Origin: Xanthobacteraceae bacterium
Lineage (GTDB): Bacteria; Pseudomonadota; Alphaproteobacteria; Rhizobiales; Xanthobacteraceae
Assembly: GCA_030041005.1 (NCBI GenBank)
Contig: JASHOR010000131.1
Coordinates: forward strand, 124,001-188,000
Direction: 5' to 3'
Length of the DNA stretch: 64,000 bases
The position numbers were made by a program, and so were the translations under genes. Under the pieces are notes generated by a model. It was not told the origin of the DNA, searched no databases, and saw nothing but the letters and a program-made list of their open reading frames with translations. Positions 44,672-53,685 of this stretch are shown piece after piece; the first letter of the stretch is position 1; the number at the start of each line of letters is the position of its first letter.

Positions 44672-44798
44672 GGATCACTCCCGTCGCGGCGCTCGACGCC
44701 GCAACTCGTCCGTCGTTTTTCCGGTTCCCCGCTTTTGCGGCGACGAGCGGATTACGATATGTCAATATCAATTGTTCCTTCCGAAGATTCGGTACGGC

Positions 44799-45377
44799 AT
44801 GGAAACGGCGAAGACACCGCAGCTCAATCCCCTCCTCAAGCTGGTGTTCGACCTGGGCCCGCTTCTGCTGTTCTTTCTGGCCAATTCCCGCTACGGAATT
44901 TTCGTTGCGACGGCGACATTCATGGCCGCGGTTGTGTTGGCGCTGGCGGCGTCCTACGCCATGACACGCCGTTTGCCGATCATGCCGGTGGTGACCGCCA
45001 TCATCGTCGTGGTGTTCGGCGGCCTGACCCTGATCCTGCACGACGCCACCTTCATCAAGGTGAAGCCGACGATCATCTACGCACTGTTCGGCGCGGTTCT
45101 GCTCGGCGGACTCTATTTCAACAAGCCGCTTCTCGGCGTCGTCTTCGATTCGTTGTTCCATCTCACCGACGAGGGCTGGCGCAAGCTGACCTGGCGTTGG
45201 GCGATTTTCTTCTTCGCGCTGGCCGTGCTCAACGAAATTGTCTGGCGCAACGCCTCGACCAACGTCTGGGTTGATTTTAAGGTGTTCGGCGTGGTCCCGT
45301 TGACTTTTCTGTTCGCGGCGCTGCAGACGCCACTATTGAAGAAGTACGCGACCGAGCCGGTCGGCGCCGGCGAATAG
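44799..45377 (+). CDS. yciB: septation protein A (YciB/IspZ family)
   Basis: The 192-residue inner-membrane protein has five hydrophobic segments and YciB signatures: [19 protein letters not shown] near residue 17, [39 protein letters not shown] and [16 protein letters not shown]. YciB influences cell-envelope organisation and septation. It is 127 bases after ftsY on the same strand. Confidence 0.93.
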   Translation: METAKTPQLNPLLKLVFDLGPLLLFFLANSRYGIFVATATFMAAVVLALAASYAMTRRLPIMPVVTAIIVVVFGGLTLILHDATFIKVKPTIIYALFGAVLLGGLYFNKPLLGVVFDSLFHLTDEGWRKLTWRWAIFFFALAVLNEIVWRNASTNVWVDFKVFGVVPLTFLFAALQTPLLKKYATEPVGAGE

Positions 45378-45399
45378 CCGAGCCTTGCTGCGGCTCCGG

Positions 45400-45996
45400 T
45401 TACGACTTCGCTGCGAGCGCCTTGTCGATCTGCGGCTTGAGCAGAGCCTGGTAATTGTCCGACGTAATCGGCCCGATCAGCTTATAGGCGATGCGGGCGT
45501 CGCGGCCGATGAGAAAGGTCTCCGGGACGCCGTAGACGCCCCATTCGATGGCTGCGCGCCCGTTCTCGTCCGTGCCTGCGGCGACGAACGGGTCGCCGTA
45601 GCGGCCGAGGAAGCGCCGGGCATTGCCTGCATCGTCCTTGTAGTTGATGCCGACCAGCCGCACGCGCTTGTCCTGCGCCAATTGCATAAGCATCGGCGCT
45701 TCGTCGTGGCACGGCACGCACCACGACGCCCAGACGTTGACGAGGGTGACCGCACCCTTGAAATCGGCGGGATCGAGGCCGGGGACTTGTGCACCGTTTC
45801 GATCAAGCCCGGCAATGGGCGGTAGCTGGGTATCCGGCGCCGAGCGGCCGATCAGCGCCGATGGCAGGACCGACGGATCGCCGGAATTGAGCCCGATCAG
45901 GAACAGAACCGCCAGCGCCAGAAAGACCGCGAGCGGCACCAACAGCGCGATGCGCCGGATGCGTACTCTGACGCTGTCGTTTGCTGCGGCAGTCAC
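45400..45996 (-). CDS. ccmG: thiol:disulfide interchange protein CcmG/DsbE
   Basis: This 198-residue protein has an N-terminal membrane anchor (about residues 13-35) and a periplasmic thioredoxin fold with WASWCVPCHDEAPML (about residue 91). CcmG keeps apocytochrome cysteines reduced for haem attachment. It starts at GTG overlapping the ccmD stop by four bases. It is the last gene of ccmA-ccmB-ccmC-ccmD-ccmG; ccmE, ccmF and ccmH are not in the window. Confidence 0.95.
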   Translation of the reverse strand: MTAAANDSVRVRIRRIALLVPLAVFLALAVLFLIGLNSGDPSVLPSALIGRSAPDTQLPPIAGLDRNGAQVPGLDPADFKGAVTLVNVWASWCVPCHDEAPMLMQLAQDKRVRLVGINYKDDAGNARRFLGRYGDPFVAAGTDENGRAAIEWGVYGVPETFLIGRDARIAYKLIGPITSDNYQALLKPQIDKALAAKS

Positions 45997-46199
45997 GCTT
46001 TCTCCTTCGCCCCCTCGATCGACCGCTGCGCAGGGCCGCCCGCCGAGCGGCGCGTCAGGCCGTGCATTTCAAGGTCGGCAAGCGCGCGTCGTTGTGCCCG
46101 GAAGTCGATCGTCACCCAGGCAACCAGCGCGGCAATGACCACAAAGGCCGCCGCGTAGGAGCCGACGATGAACGGCAGGTGGTCAATGGCTGCCATCAT
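45993..46199 (-). CDS. ccmD: haem exporter protein CcmD
   Basis: The 68-residue protein has one membrane span (FIVGSYAAAFVVIAALVAW) and a basic end, as in CcmD, which helps release CcmE-haem from CcmABC. Its start overlaps the ccmC stop (TGATG). Adjacent ATG codons make the precise start uncertain by one residue. Confidence 0.9.
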   Translation of the reverse strand: MMAAIDHLPFIVGSYAAAFVVIAALVAWVTIDFRAQRRALADLEMHGLTRRSAGGPAQRSIEGAKEKA

Positions 46200-46924
46200 C
46201 AACTCGCGGTGCGGGCTCGCATCAGCCGCAGCGTACGCACGCGGCGACGCAAGATCTCATTGCGCATTGCGGCCAACTGCAAGGTCGCGAACAGCAGCAT
46301 GAACGCCGCCGCCATGATGAGCAGCGGAAACAGGATGGTCGGGTAGATGGTCGAGCCCTCGAGTCCGAATGAGGCGCCCTGATGCAGGGTATTCCACCAA
46401 TCGACCGAAAATTTGATGATCGGCAGGTCGATGGCGCCGACCAGTGTCAGGATGGCCGCAGCGCGCGCAGCCCGCGCCGGATCCTCGACCGTCCGCCACA
46501 AGGCGACGACGCCGAGATAGAGCAGGAACAAAACCAGCTCCGAGGTGAGCCGCGCATCCCATACCCAGTAAGTGCCCCATTCGGGGCGGCCCCACAGCGA
46601 GCCGGTAATCAGGCAGAGGAGGGCGAAGGCACCGCCGATCGGGGCGGCGGCCTTGGCGGCAACGTCGGCAAGCGGGTGACGCCAGACCAGGGTGCCGAGC
46701 GCCGCCACCGTCATCACCGCCCAGGCCATCATGCTGAGCCACGCCGAAGGGACGTGGAGATACATGATCTTGACGGTGGCGCCTTGCTGGTAATCGTTGG
46801 GCGCCAGCATCGCCTGGTTGAGCCCGAAGGCGAATACGATCACCGTCAGGCCGCCCAGCCACGGAATGGCGCGGTTGGCGAACGCGAGGAAACGCGACGG
46901 GTTGGCAAGATCACCGAGGGCCAT
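46199..46924 (-). CDS. ccmC: haem exporter permease CcmC
   Basis: The 241-residue, six-span membrane protein carries the tryptophan-rich WWD-type haem-binding region (GRPEWGTYWVWDARLTSELV, about residues 115-134) and the conserved histidines of CcmC (YLHVPSAW and NTLHQGASF). It loads haem onto CcmE. The start at 46924 follows GGGAG. An 80-base gap separates it from ccmB. Confidence 0.95.
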   Translation of the reverse strand: MALGDLANPSRFLAFANRAIPWLGGLTVIVFAFGLNQAMLAPNDYQQGATVKIMYLHVPSAWLSMMAWAVMTVAALGTLVWRHPLADVAAKAAAPIGGAFALLCLITGSLWGRPEWGTYWVWDARLTSELVLFLLYLGVVALWRTVEDPARAARAAAILTLVGAIDLPIIKFSVDWWNTLHQGASFGLEGSTIYPTILFPLLIMAAAFMLLFATLQLAAMRNEILRRRVRTLRLMRARTAS

Positions 46925-47004
46925 CGTCAACTCCCTAGTCCACTCGCCGGTGGCAATGCAATCGCGCCGTCGCACGCTCATTTCACATTGAGATGAAACA
47001 CTTG

Positions 47005-47673
47005 CTATTCAATTTCCTGCCGTAATGCCGCGGCTGCGGCGAATGGTCCGACGACCAGGCTGGCCAACGTGAGAGCGCACAGAATCGTGAACGCCGTCCC
47101 GAACGGCGCCGCACCGGCGAACGCCGATTGCGCCGCAGCCACTCCGAAAATCAGGACCGGGACCGTCAGCGGCAGGACGAGCACCGCAAGCAGCAGGCCG
47201 CCGCGGCGCAGAGCCACCGCAATCGCAGCGCCGACCATCCCGATGAAGGTCAGCGCCGGGGTGCCGACGAGCAGCGTCAGGACCAGCGCGGCATCGTCCG
47301 CGGCGTCGAGATTGAGCAGAAGGCCGATCACGGGCGCAGCGATGACGAGCGGCAGGCCGGTGGTGAGCCAGTGCGCCAGTGCCTTGGTCGCTACCACGAG
47401 TTCGAGCGGCGCCCGGCCCATCAGCAAGAGGTCGAGCGAGCCGTCATCGTGATCGGCGGCAAACAGCCGGTCCAGCGCCAACAGGCTCGCCAGCAAGGCC
47501 GCGAGCCACAGGATCGCGGGACCGATACGCTTGAGGAGCAAAAGGTTCGGCCCGATCGCGAACGGCATCAGCGCCACCACGACCAGAAAGAACAGCACGC
47601 CAATCAGCGCGCCGCCGCCAACACGTACGGAAATGCGCATGTCGCGGATCAGCAGCGCGCCGAGCGGGGTCAT
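47005..47673 (-). CDS. ccmB: haem exporter permease CcmB
   Basis: The 222-residue protein has six hydrophobic segments and the CcmB N-terminus LLIRDMRISVRVGGGALIGV; GPAILWLAALLASLLALDRLF is typical. It partners with the ATPase CcmA, whose stop codon overlaps its ATG by four bases. Confidence 0.95.
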   Translation of the reverse strand: MTPLGALLIRDMRISVRVGGGALIGVLFFLVVVALMPFAIGPNLLLLKRIGPAILWLAALLASLLALDRLFAADHDDGSLDLLLMGRAPLELVVATKALAHWLTTGLPLVIAAPVIGLLLNLDAADDAALVLTLLVGTPALTFIGMVGAAIAVALRRGGLLLAVLVLPLTVPVLIFGVAAAQSAFAGAAPFGTAFTILCALTLASLVVGPFAAAAALRQEIE

Positions 47674-48287
47674 CGATCCTGTTCTCCGAGGTGCAACTGC
47701 TGCATGCCGGCAATTCCCAGCGAGCCGTGGGTGGCTGCCAGAACAAGCCCGCCCTCGGCGAGATGGGCCCGGATGAGAGCGGTCAGCCGGTCCTGCGCCG
47801 CGGCATCAAGCGTATTCATGGGCTCGTCTAAAAGCCACATCGGCCGCTTGACGGCGATGAGCCGCGCGATCGAGAGCCGCCGCCGCTGCCCGGCCGAAAG
47901 GTAGGCAGCCGGCAGATCGCCCAAGTCGCGCAGTCCGACCGTCTCGATCGCCTGCGCCGCGTCGGCCCCCTTGCCGCCAAGAAAGCCGGTCCAGAAGCGC
48001 AGATTTTCGTCGACCGACAACGCCGGTTTGAGTGCATCCTGATGCCCGAGATAATGGGCCTGTTCCCCAATGCTGAGTTCGGGGTTGCCGCCTTCCAAGA
48101 TCAGTCGGCCCTGCGCGATACGAATGAGACCGACTACAATCCTAAGTAGTGAAGACTTGCCGGCACCATTGCGGCCGGTAATCGCCAGGAGCTCGCCCGC
48201 TGCGACCGAAAAGCTCACGTCGGCGAACACCTCGCGACCGCCGCGTTGACAAGTGAGATTGACGGCGGAAAGCCGCATCGGTGACAT
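47670..48287 (-). CDS. ccmA: cytochrome c biogenesis ATP-binding protein CcmA
   Basis: The 205-residue ABC ATPase powers release of haem-loaded CcmE. It has Walker A ITGRNGAGKSS, the signature region LSAGQRRRLSIARL, Walker B MWLLDEPMNTLD and the switch AATH. It is small, as usual for CcmA, and first in the ccm operon. It is divergent from acnA. Confidence 0.96.
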   Translation of the reverse strand: MSPMRLSAVNLTCQRGGREVFADVSFSVAAGELLAITGRNGAGKSSLLRIVVGLIRIAQGRLILEGGNPELSIGEQAHYLGHQDALKPALSVDENLRFWTGFLGGKGADAAQAIETVGLRDLGDLPAAYLSAGQRRRLSIARLIAVKRPMWLLDEPMNTLDAAAQDRLTALIRAHLAEGGLVLAATHGSLGIAGMQQLHLGEQDR

Positions 48288-48402
48288 CTCACCACCGGGT
48301 CAATAGGTCTGCAGACATATAGCGGCTATCCGTTGGCGATCTGGCACAATGTTTGATAAGACCTTATGAGCATTGCGGGCTCTCGATCGGCCCTGTCGCG
48401 TT

Positions 48403-48448
48403 GGCTCCCTTGCTCTTGGTCCGTTTGCTGGGCGCGCAGCAAGGAGCC
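48403..48448 (+). promoter_or_regulatory. hairpin in the acnA 5' leader
   Basis: GGCTCCCTTGC (48403-48413) pairs with GCAAGGAGCC (48439-48448) with one bulged C. The 25-base loop is GC-rich. It lies about 70 bases before the acnA start codon, so a leader regulating expression is possible. No known riboswitch was recognised. Confidence 0.4.
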
Positions 48449-48519
48449 GTCAACTTGGTTTTGGTTGCCTCCGACTTGCCCCTCCCCGGCGCCCGGCCGG
48501 CGCGGATAGGAACAAAATC

Positions 48520-51225
48520 ATGGATTCTCTCGACAGCTTCAAGTGTTTGCGACCGCTGAAGGTCGGCGCCAAGACCTATGCATATTTCAGTCTGCCGGCG
48601 GCGGAGCGGAACGGCCTGAAGGGTATTTCGCGACTTCCCTTCTCGCTCAAGGTCCTGCTGGAAAACCTGCTGCGCCACGAGGATGGCCACTCGGTGACGA
48701 AGGAGGACCTCCAGGCGGTGGCACACTGGCTCAAGAGCAAGACCTCGGATCGAGAGATAGCGTTCCGTCCGGCGCGCGTGTTGATGCAGGATTTCACCGG
48801 CGTGCCGGCGGTGGTCGATCTGGCGGCGATGCGCGATGCCATGGAGCACCTGGGCGGCGATCCGAAGAAGATCAACCCTCTCGTTCCGGTCGATCTCGTC
48901 ATCGACCATTCCGTGGCGGTGAACTTTTTTGCCCATCGCGATTCGTTCAAGCGGAATGTCGAAGAGGAATATAAGCAGAACCAGGAGCGTTATCGCTTCC
49001 TTAAATGGGCGCAGCAGTCGTTCGAGAATTTCCGCGTCGTGCCTCCCGGCACCGGCATCTGCCACCAGGTCAATCTCGAATACCTGGCGCACACGGTGTG
49101 GACCGCGAAAGGCAAGATCGCTCTGCCGGACAAATCGGTGGCGACCGAACTCGCCTATCCGGACACGCTGGTAGGCACGGATTCGCATACCACGATGGTC
49201 AACGGCCTGTCCGTTCTCGGGTGGGGCGTGGGCGGCATTGAAGCCGAGGCAGCCATGCTCGGCCAGCCCTATTCGATGGTGCTTCCCGAAGTGATCGGGG
49301 TGCGGCTGAACGGCAAGCTCAAGGAAGGGGTCACCGCCACCGACCTCGTTCTGAGCGTGACCCAGATGCTGCGCAAGCGCGGCGTTGTCGGCAAGTTTGT
49401 TGAATTTTTCGGCCCGGGTCTTTCCGCCCTTTCTATCGCCGACCGCGCGACGATCGGCAACATGTCGCCCGAATATGGCGCGACCTGCGGTTTCTTTCCG
49501 ATCGATGACGATACGATCCACTATCTGCGCGACACCGGCCGCCCGGCGGAATTGATTGCGCTCGTCATGGCTTATGCCAAGGCGCAAGGTCTCTATCGAA
49601 CAAAGAACACGCCGGAGCCGATCTTCACCGATGTACTCAAGCTCGAACTCTCGTCGATTGAACCGTCGCTCGCCGGGCCGAAGCGTCCGCAGGACCGGAT
49701 TGCCCTCAAGGAGGTCAAGAGCGGATTTGCCCAGGCCATGGACAAGGAATTCGGCCAATCCGCGGAAATGGGCAAGCGCGTTCCGGTCGAAGGCCGCGAC
49801 TTCACGCTCGGTCACGGCGATGTGGTGATCGCCGCGATCACGTCGTGCACCAACACCTCCAATCCCAGCGTCATGATCGCCGCCGGGCTGCTGGCGAAAA
49901 AGGCGGTGGAAAAAGGCCTCACGGTCAAGCCCTGGGTCAAGACATCGCTCGCCCCGGGTTCGCAAGTGGTTGAGGAGTATTACCAGAAATCGGGCCTGCA
50001 GAAATATCTCGACGCGCTCGGCTTCAATCTTGTCGGTTTCGGCTGCACCACCTGCATCGGCAATTCGGGTCCGCTGGCGGAGGAGATTTCCGAGGCCATC
50101 AACAAGAACGACCTGGTGGCAGCGGCGGTGCTGTCCGGCAATCGCAATTTTGAAGGTCGGGTCAACGCCGACGTCCGCGCCAATTATCTCGCCTCGCCGC
50201 CGCTGGTGGTGGCTTATGCCATTGCCGGATCGATGCAGATCGACGTCGCCAAGGCGCCGCTCGGCACGGACAAGAACGGTCACAAGGTCTATTTGCGCGA
50301 CCTCTGGCCGACGAACCGCGAGATCGCGTCCGTCATACGGCGAAGCATCAACAAGCAGATGTTCACGCGGAAATATGCCGACGTATTCAAGGGCGACGCC
50401 AACTGGCGCAAGATTGCCGTCAAGGGCGGTCTCACTTTCAAGTGGGACGATCGCTCCACCTATGTGCAGAACCCGCCCTATTTCGAAGACATGCCCAAGC
50501 GCAGCCAGCCGATCGAGGACATCGTTGACGCGCGCATCCTCGGACTGTTCCTCGACTCGATCACCACCGATCACATCTCGCCGGCCGGCTCGATCAAGCA
50601 GGAAAGCCCGGCGGGCGAGTATCTGCGCGATCACCAGGTGCGGCCGCGCGATTTCAATCAATACGGAACCCGGCGCGGCAACCATCAGGTGATGATGCGC
50701 GGGACGTTCGCGAATATCCGGATCAAGAACCAGATGGTGCCGGGCGTCGAAGGCGGCGTCACCATTCACTACCCGTCGCGAGAGCGAATGCCGATCTACG
50801 ATGCGGCCATGCGCTACCGGGCCGAACACGTGCCGCTCGTGGTATTCGCCGGCAAGGAATATGGAACCGGCTCATCGCGCGATTGGGCGGCCAAAGGCAC
50901 GGTCCTGCTCGGCATACGCGCCGTCATCGCGCAATCGTTCGAGCGCATCCACCGCTCCAATCTTGTCGGCATGGGCGTGGTGCCGCTGGTGTTCGAGGAG
51001 GGCACGTCGTGGCAGACGCTTGGGCTCAAGGGCGACGAGCAGGTCACCATCCGCGGTTTGCACGGCGATCTCAAGCCGCATCAGCGGCTGTTCGCGGAGA
51101 TTGTGGCCGCCGATGGCGGACTCAAGCGCGTGCCGCTGTTGTGCCGGATCGATACGGTCGACGAATTGGAATACTACAAGAATGGCGGCATTTTGCAGTA
51201 CGTCCTGCGCCACCTCGCGGCCTGA
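48520..51225 (+). CDS. acnA: aconitate hydratase A
   Basis: AcnA interconverts citrate and isocitrate in the TCA cycle. The 901-residue protein is full length. [4Fe-4S] cysteines are in AITSCTNTSNPSVM (about residue 448) and the pair GFGCTTCIGNSG (about residues 507-518). Substrate-binding segments include GTDSHTTMVNGLSVLGWGVG and the swivel-domain ending GKEYGTGSSRDWAAKG. Like IRP1, AcnA-type enzymes can bind RNA when the cluster is lost. The start follows AGGAA at 48508-48512. It is divergent from ccmA. Confidence 0.98.
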   Translation: MDSLDSFKCLRPLKVGAKTYAYFSLPAAERNGLKGISRLPFSLKVLLENLLRHEDGHSVTKEDLQAVAHWLKSKTSDREIAFRPARVLMQDFTGVPAVVDLAAMRDAMEHLGGDPKKINPLVPVDLVIDHSVAVNFFAHRDSFKRNVEEEYKQNQERYRFLKWAQQSFENFRVVPPGTGICHQVNLEYLAHTVWTAKGKIALPDKSVATELAYPDTLVGTDSHTTMVNGLSVLGWGVGGIEAEAAMLGQPYSMVLPEVIGVRLNGKLKEGVTATDLVLSVTQMLRKRGVVGKFVEFFGPGLSALSIADRATIGNMSPEYGATCGFFPIDDDTIHYLRDTGRPAELIALVMAYAKAQGLYRTKNTPEPIFTDVLKLELSSIEPSLAGPKRPQDRIALKEVKSGFAQAMDKEFGQSAEMGKRVPVEGRDFTLGHGDVVIAAITSCTNTSNPSVMIAAGLLAKKAVEKGLTVKPWVKTSLAPGSQVVEEYYQKSGLQKYLDALGFNLVGFGCTTCIGNSGPLAEEISEAINKNDLVAAAVLSGNRNFEGRVNADVRANYLASPPLVVAYAIAGSMQIDVAKAPLGTDKNGHKVYLRDLWPTNREIASVIRRSINKQMFTRKYADVFKGDANWRKIAVKGGLTFKWDDRSTYVQNPPYFEDMPKRSQPIEDIVDARILGLFLDSITTDHISPAGSIKQESPAGEYLRDHQVRPRDFNQYGTRRGNHQVMMRGTFANIRIKNQMVPGVEGGVTIHYPSRERMPIYDAAMRYRAEHVPLVVFAGKEYGTGSSRDWAAKGTVLLGIRAVIAQSFERIHRSNLVGMGVVPLVFEEGTSWQTLGLKGDEQVTIRGLHGDLKPHQRLFAEIVAADGGLKRVPLLCRIDTVDELEYYKNGGILQYVLRHLAA

Positions 51226-51377
51226 TCGTCGATTGCTTTGCTCGTCGGGCGAGTCCGAGGCGAGCGGCATCACCTTGAATTGAGTGGCGGAGAACGCTCG
51301 CGCAGGCTACCAGAAGGTCACGATATCGTCACAGACGGGCGCTTGAAGCCCCCTGGGGCTGCGGGGTGGAGTCGGGA

Positions 51378-52160
51378 ATGGTGGGTCGCCGCCTCGCTTC
51401 GATAATCGTCATTGTCGTTTTTTCGCTCGTAAGCCTGAGCTTTGCGCGCGCTGGGCCGCGCGCCCTTCTCGAACTGTTCACCAGTCAAGGCTGCTCCTCG
51501 TGTCCGCCGGCCGACAAATTGCTCGGCAAACTGACCAAGGATCCTTCGCTCGTCGCACTCAGTCTGCCGATCGACATCTGGGATTACCTCGGCTGGAAGG
51601 ACACGCTTGCTCTGCCGATGCATGCGGCACGCCAACGCGCCTACGCGGAACTGCGTGGCGATCGGCAGATCTATACGCCGCAGATGATCGTCAATGGCAG
51701 CATGCACGTCCTGGGCAGTGACAGAGCGGCGATCGACCGAGTCATTGCGCTGACGGACCGCAATCCCGCAATCATGTCAGTGCCGGTGCGGCTATCGGCC
51801 GGCAGCGTCGATCTGACCGTCTCGGTCGCGCCGGCTGCGGGCCAGCATCTGAGCGGCGAAGTCTGGTTGTGCCCGCTCATCTCCGCCATCAACGTCGCCA
51901 TAGGCCGTGGCGAGAACAGCGGTCGCACGGTGACGTACCACAATGTTGTGCGCGCCTGGCGAAAGCTCGGCGACTTTGCCGGCACGAATTCCAGTTGGCG
52001 CGTGCCGCTGTCCAAGATCGAGCACGGCCGCGTTGATGCCGCCGCCGTCATCGTGCAAGAGGGCACCCACGAGAAGCCCGGCGTCGTTCTCGGCGCCGCA
52101 TATACGACGCTCGGAGAACAGACGACCGACGCCGTGCAGCAAACGACAGACAGCAAATAG
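51378..52160 (+). CDS. DUF1223 family protein with thioredoxin-like CxxC
   Basis: This 260-residue protein has a signal peptide (SIIVIVVFSLVSLSFARA) and belongs to DUF1223. Near the mature N-terminus is ELFTSQGCSSCPPADKLL, where CSSC resembles a redox CxxC; PIDIWDYLGWKDTLALP and the substrate-site QIYTPQMIVNG follow. A periplasmic redox role is suggested by the fold but not shown. ATG 51378 follows GGGA closely. Confidence 0.85.
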   Translation: MVGRRLASIIVIVVFSLVSLSFARAGPRALLELFTSQGCSSCPPADKLLGKLTKDPSLVALSLPIDIWDYLGWKDTLALPMHAARQRAYAELRGDRQIYTPQMIVNGSMHVLGSDRAAIDRVIALTDRNPAIMSVPVRLSAGSVDLTVSVAPAAGQHLSGEVWLCPLISAINVAIGRGENSGRTVTYHNVVRAWRKLGDFAGTNSSWRVPLSKIEHGRVDAAAVIVQEGTHEKPGVVLGAAYTTLGEQTTDAVQQTTDSK

Positions 52161-52234
52161 CGCCGGCGGGACAACGGGGACAACGGGGACGCCGTGGGGG
52201 CCGCCGTGCGTCGGCTGTTCGCCGCGCGCGGAAG

Positions 52235-52430
52235 CGCGAAAAAAGGCCGGCATATCACCGGCCTTAAGGATTGGGGGGATTGAACCGTACGCTGAAACTC
52301 TGGCCCGGTTCGTCCGCACTCCGGGGGGCTGGGGGGCTGAGGAATCCGAAGTACGATCCGAACCGAGCCGTGAGGCAACGGTCTCTATTTCGCAGCTCAG
52401 CAGGGCATGTGCTGGGCTGAAATGGGGCCG
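52235..52430 (-). ncRNA. candidate structured RNA between the DUF1223 and DUF2794 genes
   Basis: This is most of the 479-base gap at 52161-52639, which holds no convincing gene. On the minus strand GGCTCGGTTCG (52358-52368) pairs with CGAACCGGGCC (52302-52312), allowing one G-U, and is flanked by CCGT/ACGG. A second hairpin at 52387-52423 has 14 pairs with a short bulge. The minus-strand 3' end is a strong terminator (52243-52265). About 200 bases is the size of 6S-like RNAs, but I cannot identify a family, and the 52387-52423 stem pairs slightly better on the plus strand. Confidence 0.4.
52243..52265 (-). terminator. intrinsic terminator (minus strand)
   Basis: AAGGCCGG (52258-52265 reversed) pairs with CCGGCCTT around a 7-base loop; on the minus strand the stem runs into a T-run ending at 52238. 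It would end transcripts coming from the right. No minus-strand protein gene immediately precedes it, apart from the acetyltransferase 780 bases away. Confidence 0.75.
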
Positions 52431-52639
52431 CATTATGATTCGATTAACGAAGCCGTGATTCCAGCGGTCAATATTGCCGCACCTCCTGTTGTTGCCGTTC
52501 CGTGCAGCGTCGCGTGCGGTACGGCACCGCTTGCCGATTGCGCATTTGCCGCTCTCGAGGCCCTTGCGGGAGTGCCTGTCTGGCGCAATCATGAGCCCTC
52601 GCAGGACATTTGATGCTCCCATGACCAAGGAGGCGCCGT

Positions 52640-53044
52640 ATGGACATCGGCGAAATTGAACCGAGCGCGTCGCGGGGCCCCCATCGCGGGGAGCGCGATG
52701 GGGTTCCCCGGTGCGGGGCTGATTTGCGCGCGCCCGCCCCCGCAAGTGAAGTCACCTTCAGTCGGCGCGAGCTTGATCGCATCCTCAAACTCTACGGGCG
52801 CAAGGTCGCCGCCGGCGAATGGCGCGATTATGCAATCGATTTCCTCAAGGACCGCGCGGTATTTTCCGTCTTCCGCCATACCTGCGAGGTTCCCATCTAC
52901 CGCATTGAAAAGAGTCCGCGGCTGGAGCGCCGCCAAGGCGCCTACAGCGTGATTTCCGCGACCGGCCATATCGTGCGCCGCAGCCGCGAGCTTGAGCGCG
53001 TTCTCGGCGCGCTCGATCAATCGATCAGACTGGTCGCAGGCTGA
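52640..53044 (+). CDS. DUF2794 domain protein
   Basis: The 134-residue cytosolic protein has a variable N-terminus and the DUF2794 core FSRRELDRILKLYGRKVAAG, EWRDYAIDFLKDRAVFSVFR and PLYRIEKSP-like (seen as PIYRIEKSPRLERRQG). The family is alphaproteobacterial and of unknown function. The first 40 residues (Pro/Gly/Arg-rich) may be outside the fold, so a later start is possible. Confidence 0.85.
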   Translation: MDIGEIEPSASRGPHRGERDGVPRCGADLRAPAPASEVTFSRRELDRILKLYGRKVAAGEWRDYAIDFLKDRAVFSVFRHTCEVPIYRIEKSPRLERRQGAYSVISATGHIVRRSRELERVLGALDQSIRLVAG

Positions 53045-53048
53045 ACGC

Positions 53049-53573
53049 TTAAGGAGCGGCGCTGTCGCCGACGCCCAGCGGGCGTTGCATCAGCACCGTG
53101 TCGAGCCAGCGGTCGTGCTTGAAGCCGACAGAGCGCAGCACGCCGACGCGCGTAAAGCCGGCTGTCGCGTGCACGGCGATCGAAGCAGTCTGTGCCGAGT
53201 CGCCGATCACGGCGATCATCTGCCGAAAGCCGCTCCCCTGCGCCGCCGCGATAAGATTCCTTAGCAATTGCGTGCCGATGCCGCGTCGGTGGAACTGCGC
53301 TGCGACATAGATCGAGTCCTCGACGCACCAGTCATAGGCTCGCCGACTGCGATAGGATCCGGCATAGGCGTAGCCGACCACCGCTCCGTCCAGTTCCGCG
53401 ACGAGGTAGGGATACTGGCGGGCCAAAAGCGCTTCCAGGCGCCGCGCCATCTCCGCTTGATCCGGCGACTCGATCTCGAATGTTGCGGTCCCGTGCTCGA
53501 CGGCGTCGGCGTAGATGCGCGTGATTGCGGGAATATCCCGATGCCCGACGGGACGAATGCCGAACGCGCTCAT
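53049..53573 (-). CDS. GNAT N-acetyltransferase, phosphinothricin-acetyltransferase-like
   Basis: The 174-residue GNAT enzyme has IRPVGHRDIPAITRIYADAV at the start and the acetyl-CoA motif FHRRGIGTQLLRNLIAAAQ (about residues 93-111). The overall pattern, including the VGYAYAGSYRSRRAYDWCVE segment (shown in part: YAGSYRSRRAYDW), matches Pat/Bar-like acetyltransferases acting on methionine sulfone, phosphinothricin or related amino groups. Its real substrate is unknown. It is convergent with the DUF2794 gene. Confidence 0.88.
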   Translation of the reverse strand: MSAFGIRPVGHRDIPAITRIYADAVEHGTATFEIESPDQAEMARRLEALLARQYPYLVAELDGAVVGYAYAGSYRSRRAYDWCVEDSIYVAAQFHRRGIGTQLLRNLIAAAQGSGFRQMIAVIGDSAQTASIAVHATAGFTRVGVLRSVGFKHDRWLDTVLMQRPLGVGDSAAP

Positions 53574-53633
53574 TGTTGCGGAACAAAAGACGGCTTCGAG
53601 AAAAATGACGAAGACGAGATATCCGAAAGAAAG

Positions 53634-53660
53634 CGCCCCGGGACATCCTGTCCCGGGGCG
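53634..53660 (-). terminator. intrinsic terminator after the Bax-inhibitor-like gene
   Basis: CGCCCCGGGACA (53634-53645) pairs perfectly with TGTCCCGGGGCG (53649-53660), a 12-bp stem with a 3-base loop. On the minus strand CTTTCTTT follows. It lies 26 bases after the stop of the upstream minus-strand gene. Confidence 0.9.
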
Positions 53661-53685
53661 TCCAAGCAGACCCTGTTCGCGCCGT

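Noticed and set aside
48342-48355. sigma-54-like TGGCAC element upstream of acnA
   Set aside because: The -24 half fits but the -12 half reads TTGA, without the required GC.
48364-50829. 821-codon open frame antisense to acnA
   Set aside because: Same reason: opposite a full-length aconitase and without recognisable motifs.
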